A stretch of DNA of 64,000 bases from the NCBI GenBank assembly GCA_000719695.1, contig JOHN01000016.1:104768-168767 (forward strand), read 5' to 3'. The number at the start of each line of letters is the position of its first letter. Position 1 is the first letter of the stretch. Below the pieces are notes generated by a model. The model was not told the DNA's origin. It ran no database searches and saw nothing but the letters and a program-made list of their open reading frames with translations. A program made the translations under genes and the position numbers. Below are positions 35,199-43,539 of the stretch, piece after piece. The DNA comes from Streptomyces sp. NRRL F-6131. GTDB lineage: Bacteria > Actinomycetota > Actinomycetes > Streptomycetales > Streptomycetaceae.

Positions 35199-38100
35199 CC
35201 AGCGACATCGCCGCCGCGCACCGCGCCGTCAGCGACTCCCGGGTCGCCCTCGACTGGTCGAGGACCGGACTCGCCGGCTACGAGAAGCGGGTGCTCGCGC
35301 AGGAAACCGGGCTGGAGGCCGAACACCTCGCCGCCGCCCAGGAGGTGAACGCCGCCGAGACCCGCTACCAGCAGGCCCGCGAGACCTACCGCGACCTGGC
35401 GACCGCCGAGCCGCCGCTCTGGCCCGAGGACGGCTCCGACCCCCTGGTCCTCCTCCCGTTACGCCTGGAGACCGTCTACCGGGGCCTCGGCGGCGCCGAA
35501 CCGCAGCTGTGGATCCGGGCCTACCCCGACGACATCCACGTCGACGACCACGAGCCCGGCCTCACCGCCGAGGAGCGCGCCGCCACCGAGGCCTACTGGG
35601 GCGAGATCTGGACCGCCGGCCCGAACGCCGAGGGCCGCGACGCCGCCTGGGAGACCCTCGTCGCCGCCGTCGGCGCCGGCCGGGCCTCCTGGGCCGTCCA
35701 GGCCCTGCACCCGCAGGGCCCGCGCCCCACCACCGAGACCCCGCCCGACGAGATCGCGACCTCCCCGGAACCCTGGGCCGCCGAACCGCCCACCGTCGCC
35801 ACGACGTTCACCCGCCCCGCGCACAGCTACGTGCTGCCCGACCGGCTGGTCTTCTCCGGCTACGAGACCACCGGCGACGGCCAGATCGGCCTGCTCTGGC
35901 GCCAGGAGGGCGAGCCGATCGCCGCGCAGCTGGACGTCGGCCCCGGCCCCGGGGCGCTGGTGCCGCCGCGCTGGCTCACCGACTTCGACGAGGCCGTGCG
36001 GGTCGGCATGGGCGTCCGGGTGCCGCTGAACGGCCTGCGCACCGACTTCAGCCTGGTCACCGTCACCGGTGTGCGGGGCGGCGGCTCGGCCGGGACCGCG
36101 CAGCTGCTGAGCACCCTGCTGGAGGCCCACCGCTGCACGGACGGCCTGGCCGTCCTGCCCACCGGCACGCCCACCAACAACACCGACTCCACCCGCTCGG
36201 CCTGGCACCCCCGCACCCCGCCGGAATCGCCGAACCGGATCGAGGAGCAGCGGGCCGCCCACACCCCCGGCAGCAGCCAGGCGGCGGCCCGGGCCGCGAC
36301 CGCCCTGGGCCGGACCGCCGCCGACGTCCTCACCGGGGCCACCGACGGACTCGCCGACGACGACCACCCGCTGCTGGACCTGCTCCAGACCGCGGCGGGC
36401 GCCTTCGCCGCCGCCTCCACCAACTGGCGGACCCTCGAAGGCACCGACCTGCCCGACCTGACCTTCCTGGTCTCGCACTACGTCCGCCACGTCCGGGGCC
36501 GGGGCCTGCTGCCCACCCTGCGCGTCGGCAACCAGCCGTACGGGCTGCTGCCCGTCACCTCGCTCGACCTGTGGCACGGCACCGAGGTCGACCTGCGGAT
36601 CCTCAACCACGTCTCCGGCTTCCGGACCCTGGTCGAGTCGCAGGCCTTCCGGTCCCCCGGGGTCGGCGCCGGCGGGGACCCGGACCAGGTCGTCAACGAC
36701 CTGCTGCACCGGCTGCCCGCCTCCCGCCGGCTGCGGTACGTCCAGCAGGAGATCGTCGACGCGCCGTTCCAGCCGCCCCCGGACACCCCGACCGGGACCG
36801 TCCCGCACGACAGCCGGTTCGCCTGGACGCTGCCGCCCGATCCGGGATTCGTCCCCTTCCCGGTGGAGTTCCTGTGCGACGGGCGGCCGACCCCCGAGCT
36901 GGTGGAGTTCGCCCGGGCCCGGCCGGTCCGCTTCATGTGGGGCTTCTGGCAGCAGGCCCTTCCGCTGGTCGCCTCGGGGCAGGGGCCCTCGAAGGAGCTC
37001 GTGGACCGGATGCTGCTCCTCTCCTCCTCCCTGGAGGCGATCAGCTCCGGTCGGCTGGGGCTCTTCTACCACTACGCCGCCACCCTGATGTTCACCTACG
37101 CCTTCCACGTGCAGGAGTTCCTCCGGGCCGGTGCCCCCGTGCCGGCGCCCGGGGTCCGGCTGGACGGCGGGAACCTCGTCACCGCCCCCGGGTTCGCGCC
37201 CCAGTTCCTCGACTGGCTCTCCCTCGCGTTCGAACAGCTCGCCGCCGCGGAGGACCTCTCGCTCGTCACCCCGCCGCCGCCCGACCCGACCGCCCCGCCC
37301 GACCCGACGGCCCCGCCCGCGCCCGAGGGCTCCGAGCTGCCGTACGCGGACACGCCGCGGCTGGAACTGCTGCTCTGCGAGGCGCTGGACGCCCAGACCC
37401 ACCGGCTGGACGCCTGGATGTCCTCGGTGGCCTACGCCCGCCTCGCCAAGACCCGGGCCGCCCGCCCCGACGGCACCCACCTGGGGGCGTACGGCTGGGT
37501 GGCCGACCTGCACCCGCGGCCCGAGTCGCTGCCGCCCGAGGAGCCGCTCCCCGACGGCGGGACCGACGAAGGCGGTGGTGACGGCGGTTCCGGCGACGAG
37601 GGCTCGGACGGTGACGGCGGCTCCGGTGACGAGGGCGGCTCCGTCGAGCCGCAGACCAACGACGGCTACCTCCTCGCACCGTCCCTGCACCACGCCGTCA
37701 CCGCCGCCGTGCTGCGCTCCGGCTGGCTCAGCCACACCGACCGGCAGGCCTTCGCCATCGACCTCAGCGCCGCCCGGGTGCGCCGCGCACTCGCCGTCGT
37801 CGACGGCGTCCGCACCGGCCAGAGCCTCGGCGCCCTGCTCGGCTACCGCCTCGAACGCGGCCTGCACGACAACGGACTCGACGCCCTCGTCGCCCCGATC
37901 CGCGCCGCCTACCCGATGCCCCACCTGGTCGACCCGACCGTGCCCGGCAGCGACGAGGCCCGCAGCGCGATCGCGGCGCGCGACGTCGTCGACGGCACGG
38001 CCCTGCTCGCCGACTGGCTCGCCCACGGCCGCCAACTGCAGGACATCCTCGGCAACCTGCCGCCCGACGACCTGCCGCTGCTCGACGGGGCGACCATGCT

Positions 38101-39754
38101 GGTGCTGGAGCTGGAGGAGACCGTCGACGCGGTCGGCGACCTGCTGCTGGCCGAGAGCGTGCACCAGCTGGTGGCCGGCAGCCCGCTGCGCGCCGCGTCC
38201 TCGGCCGACGGCATCTCCCGCGGCGACCGCCTCCCCCAGGACTTCGAGGTGATCCGCACCCCGCGCGCCGCCGTCGCCCTGACCCACCGGGTCGCCGTGC
38301 TCGCCCCCACCGCCCCCGTCCCCGGCTGGGACGCGACCCGGCCGCTCGCCCTGCTGGAGCCCGCCGTCGAGCGCTGGTGCGAGGCCCGGCTCGGCGACCC
38401 CGGCGGCTGGCGGTTCGACTTCGGCGATCCCGCCGCCCCGCTCACCCTCACCCTCGCCGACCTCGGCGTCGGCGCGCTCGACGTGGTGCTGGGCGCCGGG
38501 CCGGCCGGCGGCCGTGACGCCGACCCGGCCCAGCAGGACACCGCCCTCGCCCGCCGGGTGCTGCGCCGGGCCGCGGCCACCGCCGGCACCCCGGCGCCCC
38601 CGCCCGTGACGGCCGCCGGCGCCGCCCGGTTCGCCGAACTGCGGCTGCTCTGCAACGCGCTGGCGGGCGTGCTCGCCGCCGCCCGACCGCTGCTCACCTC
38701 CCACCTCGACCCGGGCAGCCGCGACGACTGGGCCGGGGCCGACCTGACCGGACTCGCCGACCGGGTGAAGGCCTGGTACGACGCCACCTCCTTCGCCCTG
38801 GCGACCCTGGTCGAACAGGTGAAGGTGCTGCCCGGTCTCGCGGACGCGGTGTCCCGCACCCTCGACACCCTCGCCGACCTCGGGGTGACCTCCGCCTACA
38901 CCCTCGGCCCGCCGACCGACGAGGCCGGGACCGCGGCGCTGCGGGAGCAGGCCGCCACCGTCCTCAACCGGTTCGCCGCCAACCCGCTCGCCCCGCTGCC
39001 CGGCGCCCCGCCGGAGGAGCCGACCGCGGCCCTCGGCTGGGTCACCGCCCTGACCGCCGCGGTGACCTCGGCACTCGCCGGCACCCTGCCCGTCCTGCCG
39101 GAGCTGCGCCTGGACGGCGCCCCGGCGGGCGACGCGCTCACCGCGGGCCCGCCGGAGGGCGCGGGCGAGGAGGAGACCGGCACCTGGCTGGTGCAGATGG
39201 AACGGGTCAGGCCCGGCGTCCGCACCCTCGACGACGCGCTCGCCGCCGCGGAGGTCCTGGCCGACACCCCGCCCTGCGGCTCGACCGTCGTCCAACTGCC
39301 CGCCGGACAGCCCTGGATCGCCCGCGGCCCGGCCCCCGTACCGTCCCGGAGCAGGCCCGCCGCCCGCCACAGCGTCCTGCTGCGCACCGACGGCGCCCCC
39401 GACCGGGACCACGTCGCCGGGTTCCTGGTCGACTCCTGGACCGAGACCGTCCCCGAACCGCCCCCCGCGCCCGCCGCGGACGCCGCACCGCCCGACGGCG
39501 ACGCCGAACCCGCCGTCGAGGAGCTGGGCGGACTGGCCTTCCACTACAACCAGCCCGATGCCCGCGCCCCGCAGGCACTGCTGGTCGCGGTGCCGCCCGA
39601 CCCGCTGCGCGGCTGGCGGATGGAGGACGTGCACGCCGTCGTCGAGGAGACCTACGCCCTCGCCCGGATCCGCGGCCTCGACCTCAACGACCTCACCGAA
39701 CTGCGCGGGCTGCTGCCCGTCCAGACCAAGACCCCACCGCACCAACTGGTCTGA
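35195..39754 (+). CDS. Uncharacterised giant protein, cassette gene 3
   Basis: A 1519-aa soluble protein. Residues 1-75 are a likely coiled coil (EKRVLAQETGLEAEHLAAAQ, QQARETYRDLA). A domain with PLVLLPLRLETVYRG and LWIRAYPDDIHVDDHEPGLT follows at about 85-120, then LRVGNQPYGLLPVTSLDLW near 445. Low-complexity linkers occur at about 692-712 (PPPDPTAPPDPTAPP) and 785-822 (Gly/Asp/Ser/Glu-rich). The C-terminal part contains YNQPDARAPQALLVAVPPDP. The R-L-E-T-x-Y/F and Y-P-D-D-I-H motifs recur in unannotated giant proteins of diverse bacteria; no enzyme motif is recognised. GTG 35195 overlaps the gene-2 stop. No repeats of the YD/RHS type are present. Confidence 0.7.
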   Translation: MTSDIAAAHRAVSDSRVALDWSRTGLAGYEKRVLAQETGLEAEHLAAAQEVNAAETRYQQARETYRDLATAEPPLWPEDGSDPLVLLPLRLETVYRGLGGAEPQLWIRAYPDDIHVDDHEPGLTAEERAATEAYWGEIWTAGPNAEGRDAAWETLVAAVGAGRASWAVQALHPQGPRPTTETPPDEIATSPEPWAAEPPTVATTFTRPAHSYVLPDRLVFSGYETTGDGQIGLLWRQEGEPIAAQLDVGPGPGALVPPRWLTDFDEAVRVGMGVRVPLNGLRTDFSLVTVTGVRGGGSAGTAQLLSTLLEAHRCTDGLAVLPTGTPTNNTDSTRSAWHPRTPPESPNRIEEQRAAHTPGSSQAAARAATALGRTAADVLTGATDGLADDDHPLLDLLQTAAGAFAAASTNWRTLEGTDLPDLTFLVSHYVRHVRGRGLLPTLRVGNQPYGLLPVTSLDLWHGTEVDLRILNHVSGFRTLVESQAFRSPGVGAGGDPDQVVNDLLHRLPASRRLRYVQQEIVDAPFQPPPDTPTGTVPHDSRFAWTLPPDPGFVPFPVEFLCDGRPTPELVEFARARPVRFMWGFWQQALPLVASGQGPSKELVDRMLLLSSSLEAISSGRLGLFYHYAATLMFTYAFHVQEFLRAGAPVPAPGVRLDGGNLVTAPGFAPQFLDWLSLAFEQLAAAEDLSLVTPPPPDPTAPPDPTAPPAPEGSELPYADTPRLELLLCEALDAQTHRLDAWMSSVAYARLAKTRAARPDGTHLGAYGWVADLHPRPESLPPEEPLPDGGTDEGGGDGGSGDEGSDGDGGSGDEGGSVEPQTNDGYLLAPSLHHAVTAAVLRSGWLSHTDRQAFAIDLSAARVRRALAVVDGVRTGQSLGALLGYRLERGLHDNGLDALVAPIRAAYPMPHLVDPTVPGSDEARSAIAARDVVDGTALLADWLAHGRQLQDILGNLPPDDLPLLDGATMLVLELEETVDAVGDLLLAESVHQLVAGSPLRAASSADGISRGDRLPQDFEVIRTPRAAVALTHRVAVLAPTAPVPGWDATRPLALLEPAVERWCEARLGDPGGWRFDFGDPAAPLTLTLADLGVGALDVVLGAGPAGGRDADPAQQDTALARRVLRRAAATAGTPAPPPVTAAGAARFAELRLLCNALAGVLAAARPLLTSHLDPGSRDDWAGADLTGLADRVKAWYDATSFALATLVEQVKVLPGLADAVSRTLDTLADLGVTSAYTLGPPTDEAGTAALREQAATVLNRFAANPLAPLPGAPPEEPTAALGWVTALTAAVTSALAGTLPVLPELRLDGAPAGDALTAGPPEGAGEEETGTWLVQMERVRPGVRTLDDALAAAEVLADTPPCGSTVVQLPAGQPWIARGPAPVPSRSRPAARHSVLLRTDGAPDRDHVAGFLVDSWTETVPEPPPAPAADAAPPDGDAEPAVEELGGLAFHYNQPDARAPQALLVAVPPDPLRGWRMEDVHAVVEETYALARIRGLDLNDLTELRGLLPVQTKTPPHQLV

Positions 39755-39836
39755 CCCGCCCGACCGGGCCACCGGAGCAGGGGACCACCCAGGCTGCGGG
39801 GACCCGGGGAAGACCACGGAGACGCGAGGAGGAGCC

Positions 39837-41645
39837 ATGCCGACGATGTACCGGTACGAGCCGGTGCCCCGCGACACCGGCGTCGAGGAGGCCCTGGCCG
39901 CCCGGATCGGCGACGCCGCCCATCTGCTGGCCCGCCAGTACGCCTTCGGCGAGTTCAGCGGCGACGACGCCGCCTCGCCGGTCCATGTCGCGCTCGCGCA
40001 GGAGACCCACCTGCTGGACGGCTGGCGGGCCGGCAGCGGCGGGACCGAGGGGGAGGGTGACGGCGGGGGCGAGGGTGACGGCGGCTGGCAGGGCTACCGG
40101 CCGGGCCGGATGGTGCTGGAGGAGTTGGTCGAGCAGGAGCCCGTCCACGGACCGGACGCCAGACTGGCACTGGCCGCCGGCCTGCGCTGGCGGCGCGAGC
40201 TCACCGCGGCCGGCCTCGGCCCGCTGCTGCCCGCGTTCGCCGCCGCCTGCCCGTGCCCCGTCGACGGACCGCTCGCGCCCGCCCCGCTCGGCGCCGCCGT
40301 CCGGAGCCGGCTGGCCGACCCCGTCGCGCTGGCACCGTGGCTGGCCAGGCTCGTGGACCGGGACGAGACCGCGGCGAAGGAGTTCGGCGCGGCCGCCCCC
40401 GACCAGGAGGCCCTCGCCGCCGCGGCGGCGCGCTGGCTGGACTGGTGGGCGCCGCGCGCGCCGGAGGAGACACCCGAGGAGCCCGCACCGCCCTCCGACG
40501 GAGCCGCCCCCGCACCGCCCGCGCCCCCGGCCACCTGGAACCCCAACCGGCTGGAGTACGCCTTCGCGGTGCGCGCCTCCACCGTCCCCGACCTGGAACT
40601 GCGGGCCCAGGAGTACCTGGGCGGCCACCTGGACTGGTGGGCCGTCGACGCGCTGCCCGCCGACATCCCGGTCAGCCAGGCCGCCGTCACGCACGAGCGG
40701 CGCGACATCGTCCCCACCCCGGCGGTCTTCGGCGGCATGCCCGCGACCCGCTTGTGGGAGATGGAGGACTCCAGGATCAACTTCGGCGCCGTCGACACCA
40801 GCCCCGCCGACCTCGGACGGCTGCTGCTGATCGCCTTCACCACCGTGTACGGCAACGACTGGTTCTGCTGCCCGCTGCCCAGCGCGGTGGGCTCGCTCAG
40901 CCGGGTCGTGCACTGCTCGGTGACCGACGTCTTCGGCGGCGAGACGGTGCTCGCCCACGCCTCCCTGGAGGACCCGGAGTGGAACCTCTTCGGCCTCGGC
41001 GAGGACACCGGCGGCAGCGCCATGGGCGGCGGCTCCGGGGACGGCACCGAACCGCCGCCCTCCCCCTGGTTCTACCGGGCCGCCTCACTGCCCGCCGGCC
41101 TGGAGAGCCCGCCCACCGAATCCGTCCTGCTGCTGCGCGACGAGGCCGCGAACCTCGCCTGGGCGGTCGAGGAGACCGTCGGCGACCTCGCCGGGGAGCC
41201 GCTGGACCGCTACGCCCGCTGGGTGGCGACCCGCCCGCCCCGCCCGGCCGCCGAACCCGGCGACCCGCCCGCCGACCGCTACCTGCTCGCCACCGAGGTC
41301 CCGGGCCACTGGTACCCGCTGGTGCCCCAGCCGATCGACCCGGCCGACCCGGAGCAGATCCGGCTGCTGCTCGCCGGCCTGGTCCGCGACGAGCACACCC
41401 CCGCGCGTCCGCTCGGCCGGCTGCTCGCGGAGCAGCAGTGGCTGTACGAGGAGGAGGTGCCGCGCTCCGGCGTCCGGGTCGAACGCAGCCGCCAGTACAC
41501 CCGCTGGCACGACGGCTCCGCCCACGCCTGGTCGGCCCGCCGCAAGGTCAGCGGCACCGGCTCGGGCTCCAGCGGACTGCGCTACGACGTCCTGGAACCC
41601 CCGCCCGCCCGACCTCCCGCACCACCGGCACCTCCCGAGGAGTGA
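39837..41645 (+). CDS. Uncharacterised large protein, cassette gene 4
   Basis: A 602-aa protein. The N-terminus has AAHLLARQYAFGEFSGDDAA then SPV (residues about 25-50), a variant of the widespread but functionally unassigned L-L-A-R-Q-W-Q-x-G-E-F-Q-G-E-D-A-G-S-P-V motif. An acidic Gly-rich insert (GEGDGGGEGDGG) follows at about 67-85, then RPGRMVLEELVEQEPV. Later blocks are LEYAFAVRASTVPDLELRAQ and HLDWWAVD. A Pro-rich linker occurs at about 209-235 and the C-terminus is Pro-rich. No signal peptide or TM is seen. ATG 39837 has AGGAGG close upstream, 82 bases after gene 3. Confidence 0.7.
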   Translation: MPTMYRYEPVPRDTGVEEALAARIGDAAHLLARQYAFGEFSGDDAASPVHVALAQETHLLDGWRAGSGGTEGEGDGGGEGDGGWQGYRPGRMVLEELVEQEPVHGPDARLALAAGLRWRRELTAAGLGPLLPAFAAACPCPVDGPLAPAPLGAAVRSRLADPVALAPWLARLVDRDETAAKEFGAAAPDQEALAAAAARWLDWWAPRAPEETPEEPAPPSDGAAPAPPAPPATWNPNRLEYAFAVRASTVPDLELRAQEYLGGHLDWWAVDALPADIPVSQAAVTHERRDIVPTPAVFGGMPATRLWEMEDSRINFGAVDTSPADLGRLLLIAFTTVYGNDWFCCPLPSAVGSLSRVVHCSVTDVFGGETVLAHASLEDPEWNLFGLGEDTGGSAMGGGSGDGTEPPPSPWFYRAASLPAGLESPPTESVLLLRDEAANLAWAVEETVGDLAGEPLDRYARWVATRPPRPAAEPGDPPADRYLLATEVPGHWYPLVPQPIDPADPEQIRLLLAGLVRDEHTPARPLGRLLAEQQWLYEEEVPRSGVRVERSRQYTRWHDGSAHAWSARRKVSGTGSGSSGLRYDVLEPPPARPPAPPAPPEE

Positions 41646-41715
41646 GCCGTCAGGGCGCAGGGGCCGCGGCATGGATCTGCTGCTGCCCGCGACGGTCGTC
41701 GTCGGGGCCGGTGCC

Positions 41716-42000
41716 TCAGCCGGCGGCGGCCTCGCCGCCCCCGAGGTCGGCCCGCAGAGCCTCGACGGCCCGGTCCGCCACGTCGCCGCCGATCAGCTCC
41801 ACCTGCGCGGCCGGCTTCTCACCGGGAAGGTCCGCGACGCTCACGTAGCCGATGCCGTGCCGGGTCAGGATCTCGCCGACCGCTGCCGCGTCGACGCCCT
41901 CGGGCAGGTCCAGGCGCAGAATCTCCCGCCCGCGGGCATCCCCCCGTTGGACGACCGTGGGCCACTCGTGTTCGTGACCGTTGCCATTCGGACCCGGCAT
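41716..42000 (-). CDS. Small hypothetical protein
   Basis: A 94-aa soluble protein of unknown family. The N-terminus is polar with His/Glu (NGNGHEHEW); the core alternates strand and helix (REILRLDLPEGVDAAAVGEI, then RHGIGYVSVADLPG, then AQVELIGGDVADRAVEALRA), giving a beta-alpha-beta-beta-alpha layout like a small ferredoxin-like or ACT-type domain. ATG 42000 is chosen because GGAG lies six bases upstream; an in-frame TTG at 42012 would add four residues. It is 22 bases downstream of the three-TM gene in the same operon and converges on the giant cassette. Confidence 0.72.
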   Translation of the reverse strand: MPGPNGNGHEHEWPTVVQRGDARGREILRLDLPEGVDAAAVGEILTRHGIGYVSVADLPGEKPAAQVELIGGDVADRAVEALRADLGGGEAAAG

Positions 42001-42022
42001 TTCCCGCTCCAATCACGAACAG

Positions 42023-42625
42023 TCACTGTTGGGAGATCACCGCGGCGAGGACGAGGGCGACCTCGGCCAGCAGCAGGAGAACGGCGCACCGGTAGTACGT
42101 GGCCAGCGCTTTGATCTGTTCCTTGTTCTTCCCCAGGGTTTCCACCAGTTGCAGCACCAGTTCCCGGTCCACGGGCGGGGCGTCCGCCGCGCCCGCCCGC
42201 GGGTCGAGCACAGCGAGCACGCTGTGACCGAAGGCGAAGGTCCTCGGCCAGAGCACCATCATGACGAAGCACCCCTGCACCAGGACGACGCCGAGCAGCG
42301 AAATGGCCGCCCAGAGCGGGAAGTCGACCGCGCCGCCGGTCCCGACCAGGTGCACGGACGACGAGAAGGTGACCACGAAGGCCGCGGTCGCGAAGATCCC
42401 GGTCGCCCTCGTACGAAGGTTCCCGACCGTGCGGTCCTGGGCGGCGAACAGGTCCATGGCCACCTTGTAGGCCAGCTTCACCCGCTCCTGGTCGGCCGCC
42501 CTCGCGGTGGCGGCGTCGGTGGCGGACTCGGTCGCCTCGGTCCTGGAGGCTGCCGCGGCCGGTGCCACGGCGTCCCGAGCAGCGTTCATCCGGCGCACGC
42601 ACCACAGCACATGCAGGCGATTCAT
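42023..42625 (-). CDS. Three-TM membrane protein with SLATT/PycTM-like topology
   Basis: A 200-aa protein. A cytoplasmic Ala/Thr-rich N-terminus and helix (ERVKLAYKVAMDLFAAQDRT) precede two membrane helices at about 73-95 (RATGIFATAAFVVTFSSS) and 100-122. A cytoplasmic loop with helix LVLQLVETLGKNKEQIKAL then leads to a third membrane helix near the C-terminus (YYRCAVLLLLAEVALVLAA). This arrangement resembles SLATT and PycTM membrane effectors of nucleotide-signalling conflict systems, but no sequence signature proves membership. ATG 42625 has AGGAGG five bases upstream; an ORF start at 42694 is rejected on that basis. Confidence 0.75.
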   Translation of the reverse strand: MNRLHVLWCVRRMNAARDAVAPAAAASRTEATESATDAATARAADQERVKLAYKVAMDLFAAQDRTVGNLRTRATGIFATAAFVVTFSSSVHLVGTGGAVDFPLWAAISLLGVVLVQGCFVMMVLWPRTFAFGHSVLAVLDPRAGAADAPPVDRELVLQLVETLGKNKEQIKALATYYRCAVLLLLAEVALVLAAVISQQ

Positions 42626-42692
42626 CACGCCCTCCTGGGATCGCTCCGACCCGCCCCGGGGTGCGCACTCGTACGTCCTTGACTCTCTCTTC

Positions 42693-42721
42693 ACGATAGT
42701 CGCAGCTCAGCGGGGTGTCGA
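42693..42721 (-). promoter_or_regulatory. Candidate promoter of the three-TM / small-protein operon
   Basis: On the minus strand TCGACA (42721-42716) is followed after 17 bases by TATCGT (42698-42693), one mismatch from the TTGACA consensus and a good TAnnnT. The leader to ATG 42625 would be about 60 bases and contains the AGGAGG site. Confidence 0.45.
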
Positions 42722-42820
42722 CGGGCGCCGCCCGGCCGCGCCACCGCGGGGCGACCGACCGCCCGCGTGACCACGGACCCGGGCCGGGCGGAGCACGTCG
42801 GCGAGGTCGGGCCCGTCCTG

Positions 42821-43381
42821 TCAGGCCTGCCAGTGCGGCTTTCCGCTGACCATCCGGCAGGTGATCACCCGGCCGCCGGCCTCGTGGGTGGTGCGGCCGA
42901 GGTCGGCGTCGCGGCAGAACTGGCCGGCCTTGTAGCAGTTGCCCGCGTTGGACTTGATTTCGCAGTCGCCGGTGGCGGCGGGCTTGGTCTCGGCCGGCGT
43001 CGGGTCGGTGGGCGGCTGGGCCGTGGTCGCCTTGGGCTGCGTGGTCGCCTTGGTGGGCGTCGGCTGTGCCTTGGGCGGTGCGGTGGTCGGCGCCTGCTGA
43101 GCGGCGGGCTTGGTCGGCTCGGGCGCGACGGTGGTCGGTTCGGGGGCCGGGGGCGGCGTCTGGACGGGGGCGACCGCGGGAGTGGTGACCACCGGCGCCG
43201 GTGCGACCGGGGCAGCCGGGGGCGGGGTGGTGGCCGCGACCGGGGCGGCGGGCGGGGTGACGGCGACGGTGGCGGTGTCCGCCGCCGTCGGGTCACAACC
43301 GGTGAGCGCCAGACCGACCGTGAAGACGAGTCCGGCGACAGCGGCCAGGCCGCGGCGGCCACCGCGCATCCGTGAAGACAT
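42821..43381 (-). CDS. Lipoprotein with Pro/Thr-rich stalk and small Cys-containing C-terminal domain
   Basis: A 186-aa exported protein. The signal peptide ends in the lipobox LALTGC, so Cys is lipidated and the protein anchored to the outer face of the membrane. About 110 residues of Pro/Thr/Ala stalk follow (TPPAAPVAATTPPPAAPVAP), long enough to span the cell wall. The last 48 residues (CEIKSNAGNCYKAGQFCR, then TCRMVSGKPHW) contain four cysteines, probably two disulfides, and resemble small surface domains seen in other actinomycete lipoproteins. ATG 43381 fits the signal peptide; the ribosome site is weak. Function unknown. Confidence 0.8.
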   Translation of the reverse strand: MSSRMRGGRRGLAAVAGLVFTVGLALTGCDPTAADTATVAVTPPAAPVAATTPPPAAPVAPAPVVTTPAVAPVQTPPPAPEPTTVAPEPTKPAAQQAPTTAPPKAQPTPTKATTQPKATTAQPPTDPTPAETKPAATGDCEIKSNAGNCYKAGQFCRDADLGRTTHEAGGRVITCRMVSGKPHWQA

Positions 43382-43519
43382 GGATGTGAACACTCCGTTC
43401 CACTTGAAAGAGGATGGTGAGTCAATCAGAGCGATCACACGGCCTGTCCATCGTTCAAGCACTCGTGAGCAGATCGAGATCTGGCGATCACGGAGCGTCG
43501 ATCCACCCCGGACGCGCAC

Positions 43520-43525
43520 TACACT
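43520..43525 (+). promoter_or_regulatory. -10 box upstream of the PLD-like gene
   Basis: TACACT fits TAnnnT. It ends eight bases before an in-frame GTG (43534) and 14 before ATG 43540. No Shine-Dalgarno precedes either codon, so a leaderless or near-leaderless start is likely. Confidence 0.4.
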
Positions 43526-43539
43526 GCGCGTCCGTGATC

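Noticed and set aside
35459..39877. 1472-codon minus frame opposite cassette gene 3
   Set aside because: Composition (Gly, Val, Gln, Arg) typical of antisense of GC-rich genes; no domain, and cassette gene 3 is coupled to its neighbour.
30376..41645. Giant cassette considered as an RHS/YD-repeat toxin, polyketide synthase or NRPS
   Set aside because: No YD repeats, no ketosynthase, carrier, adenylation or condensation motifs.
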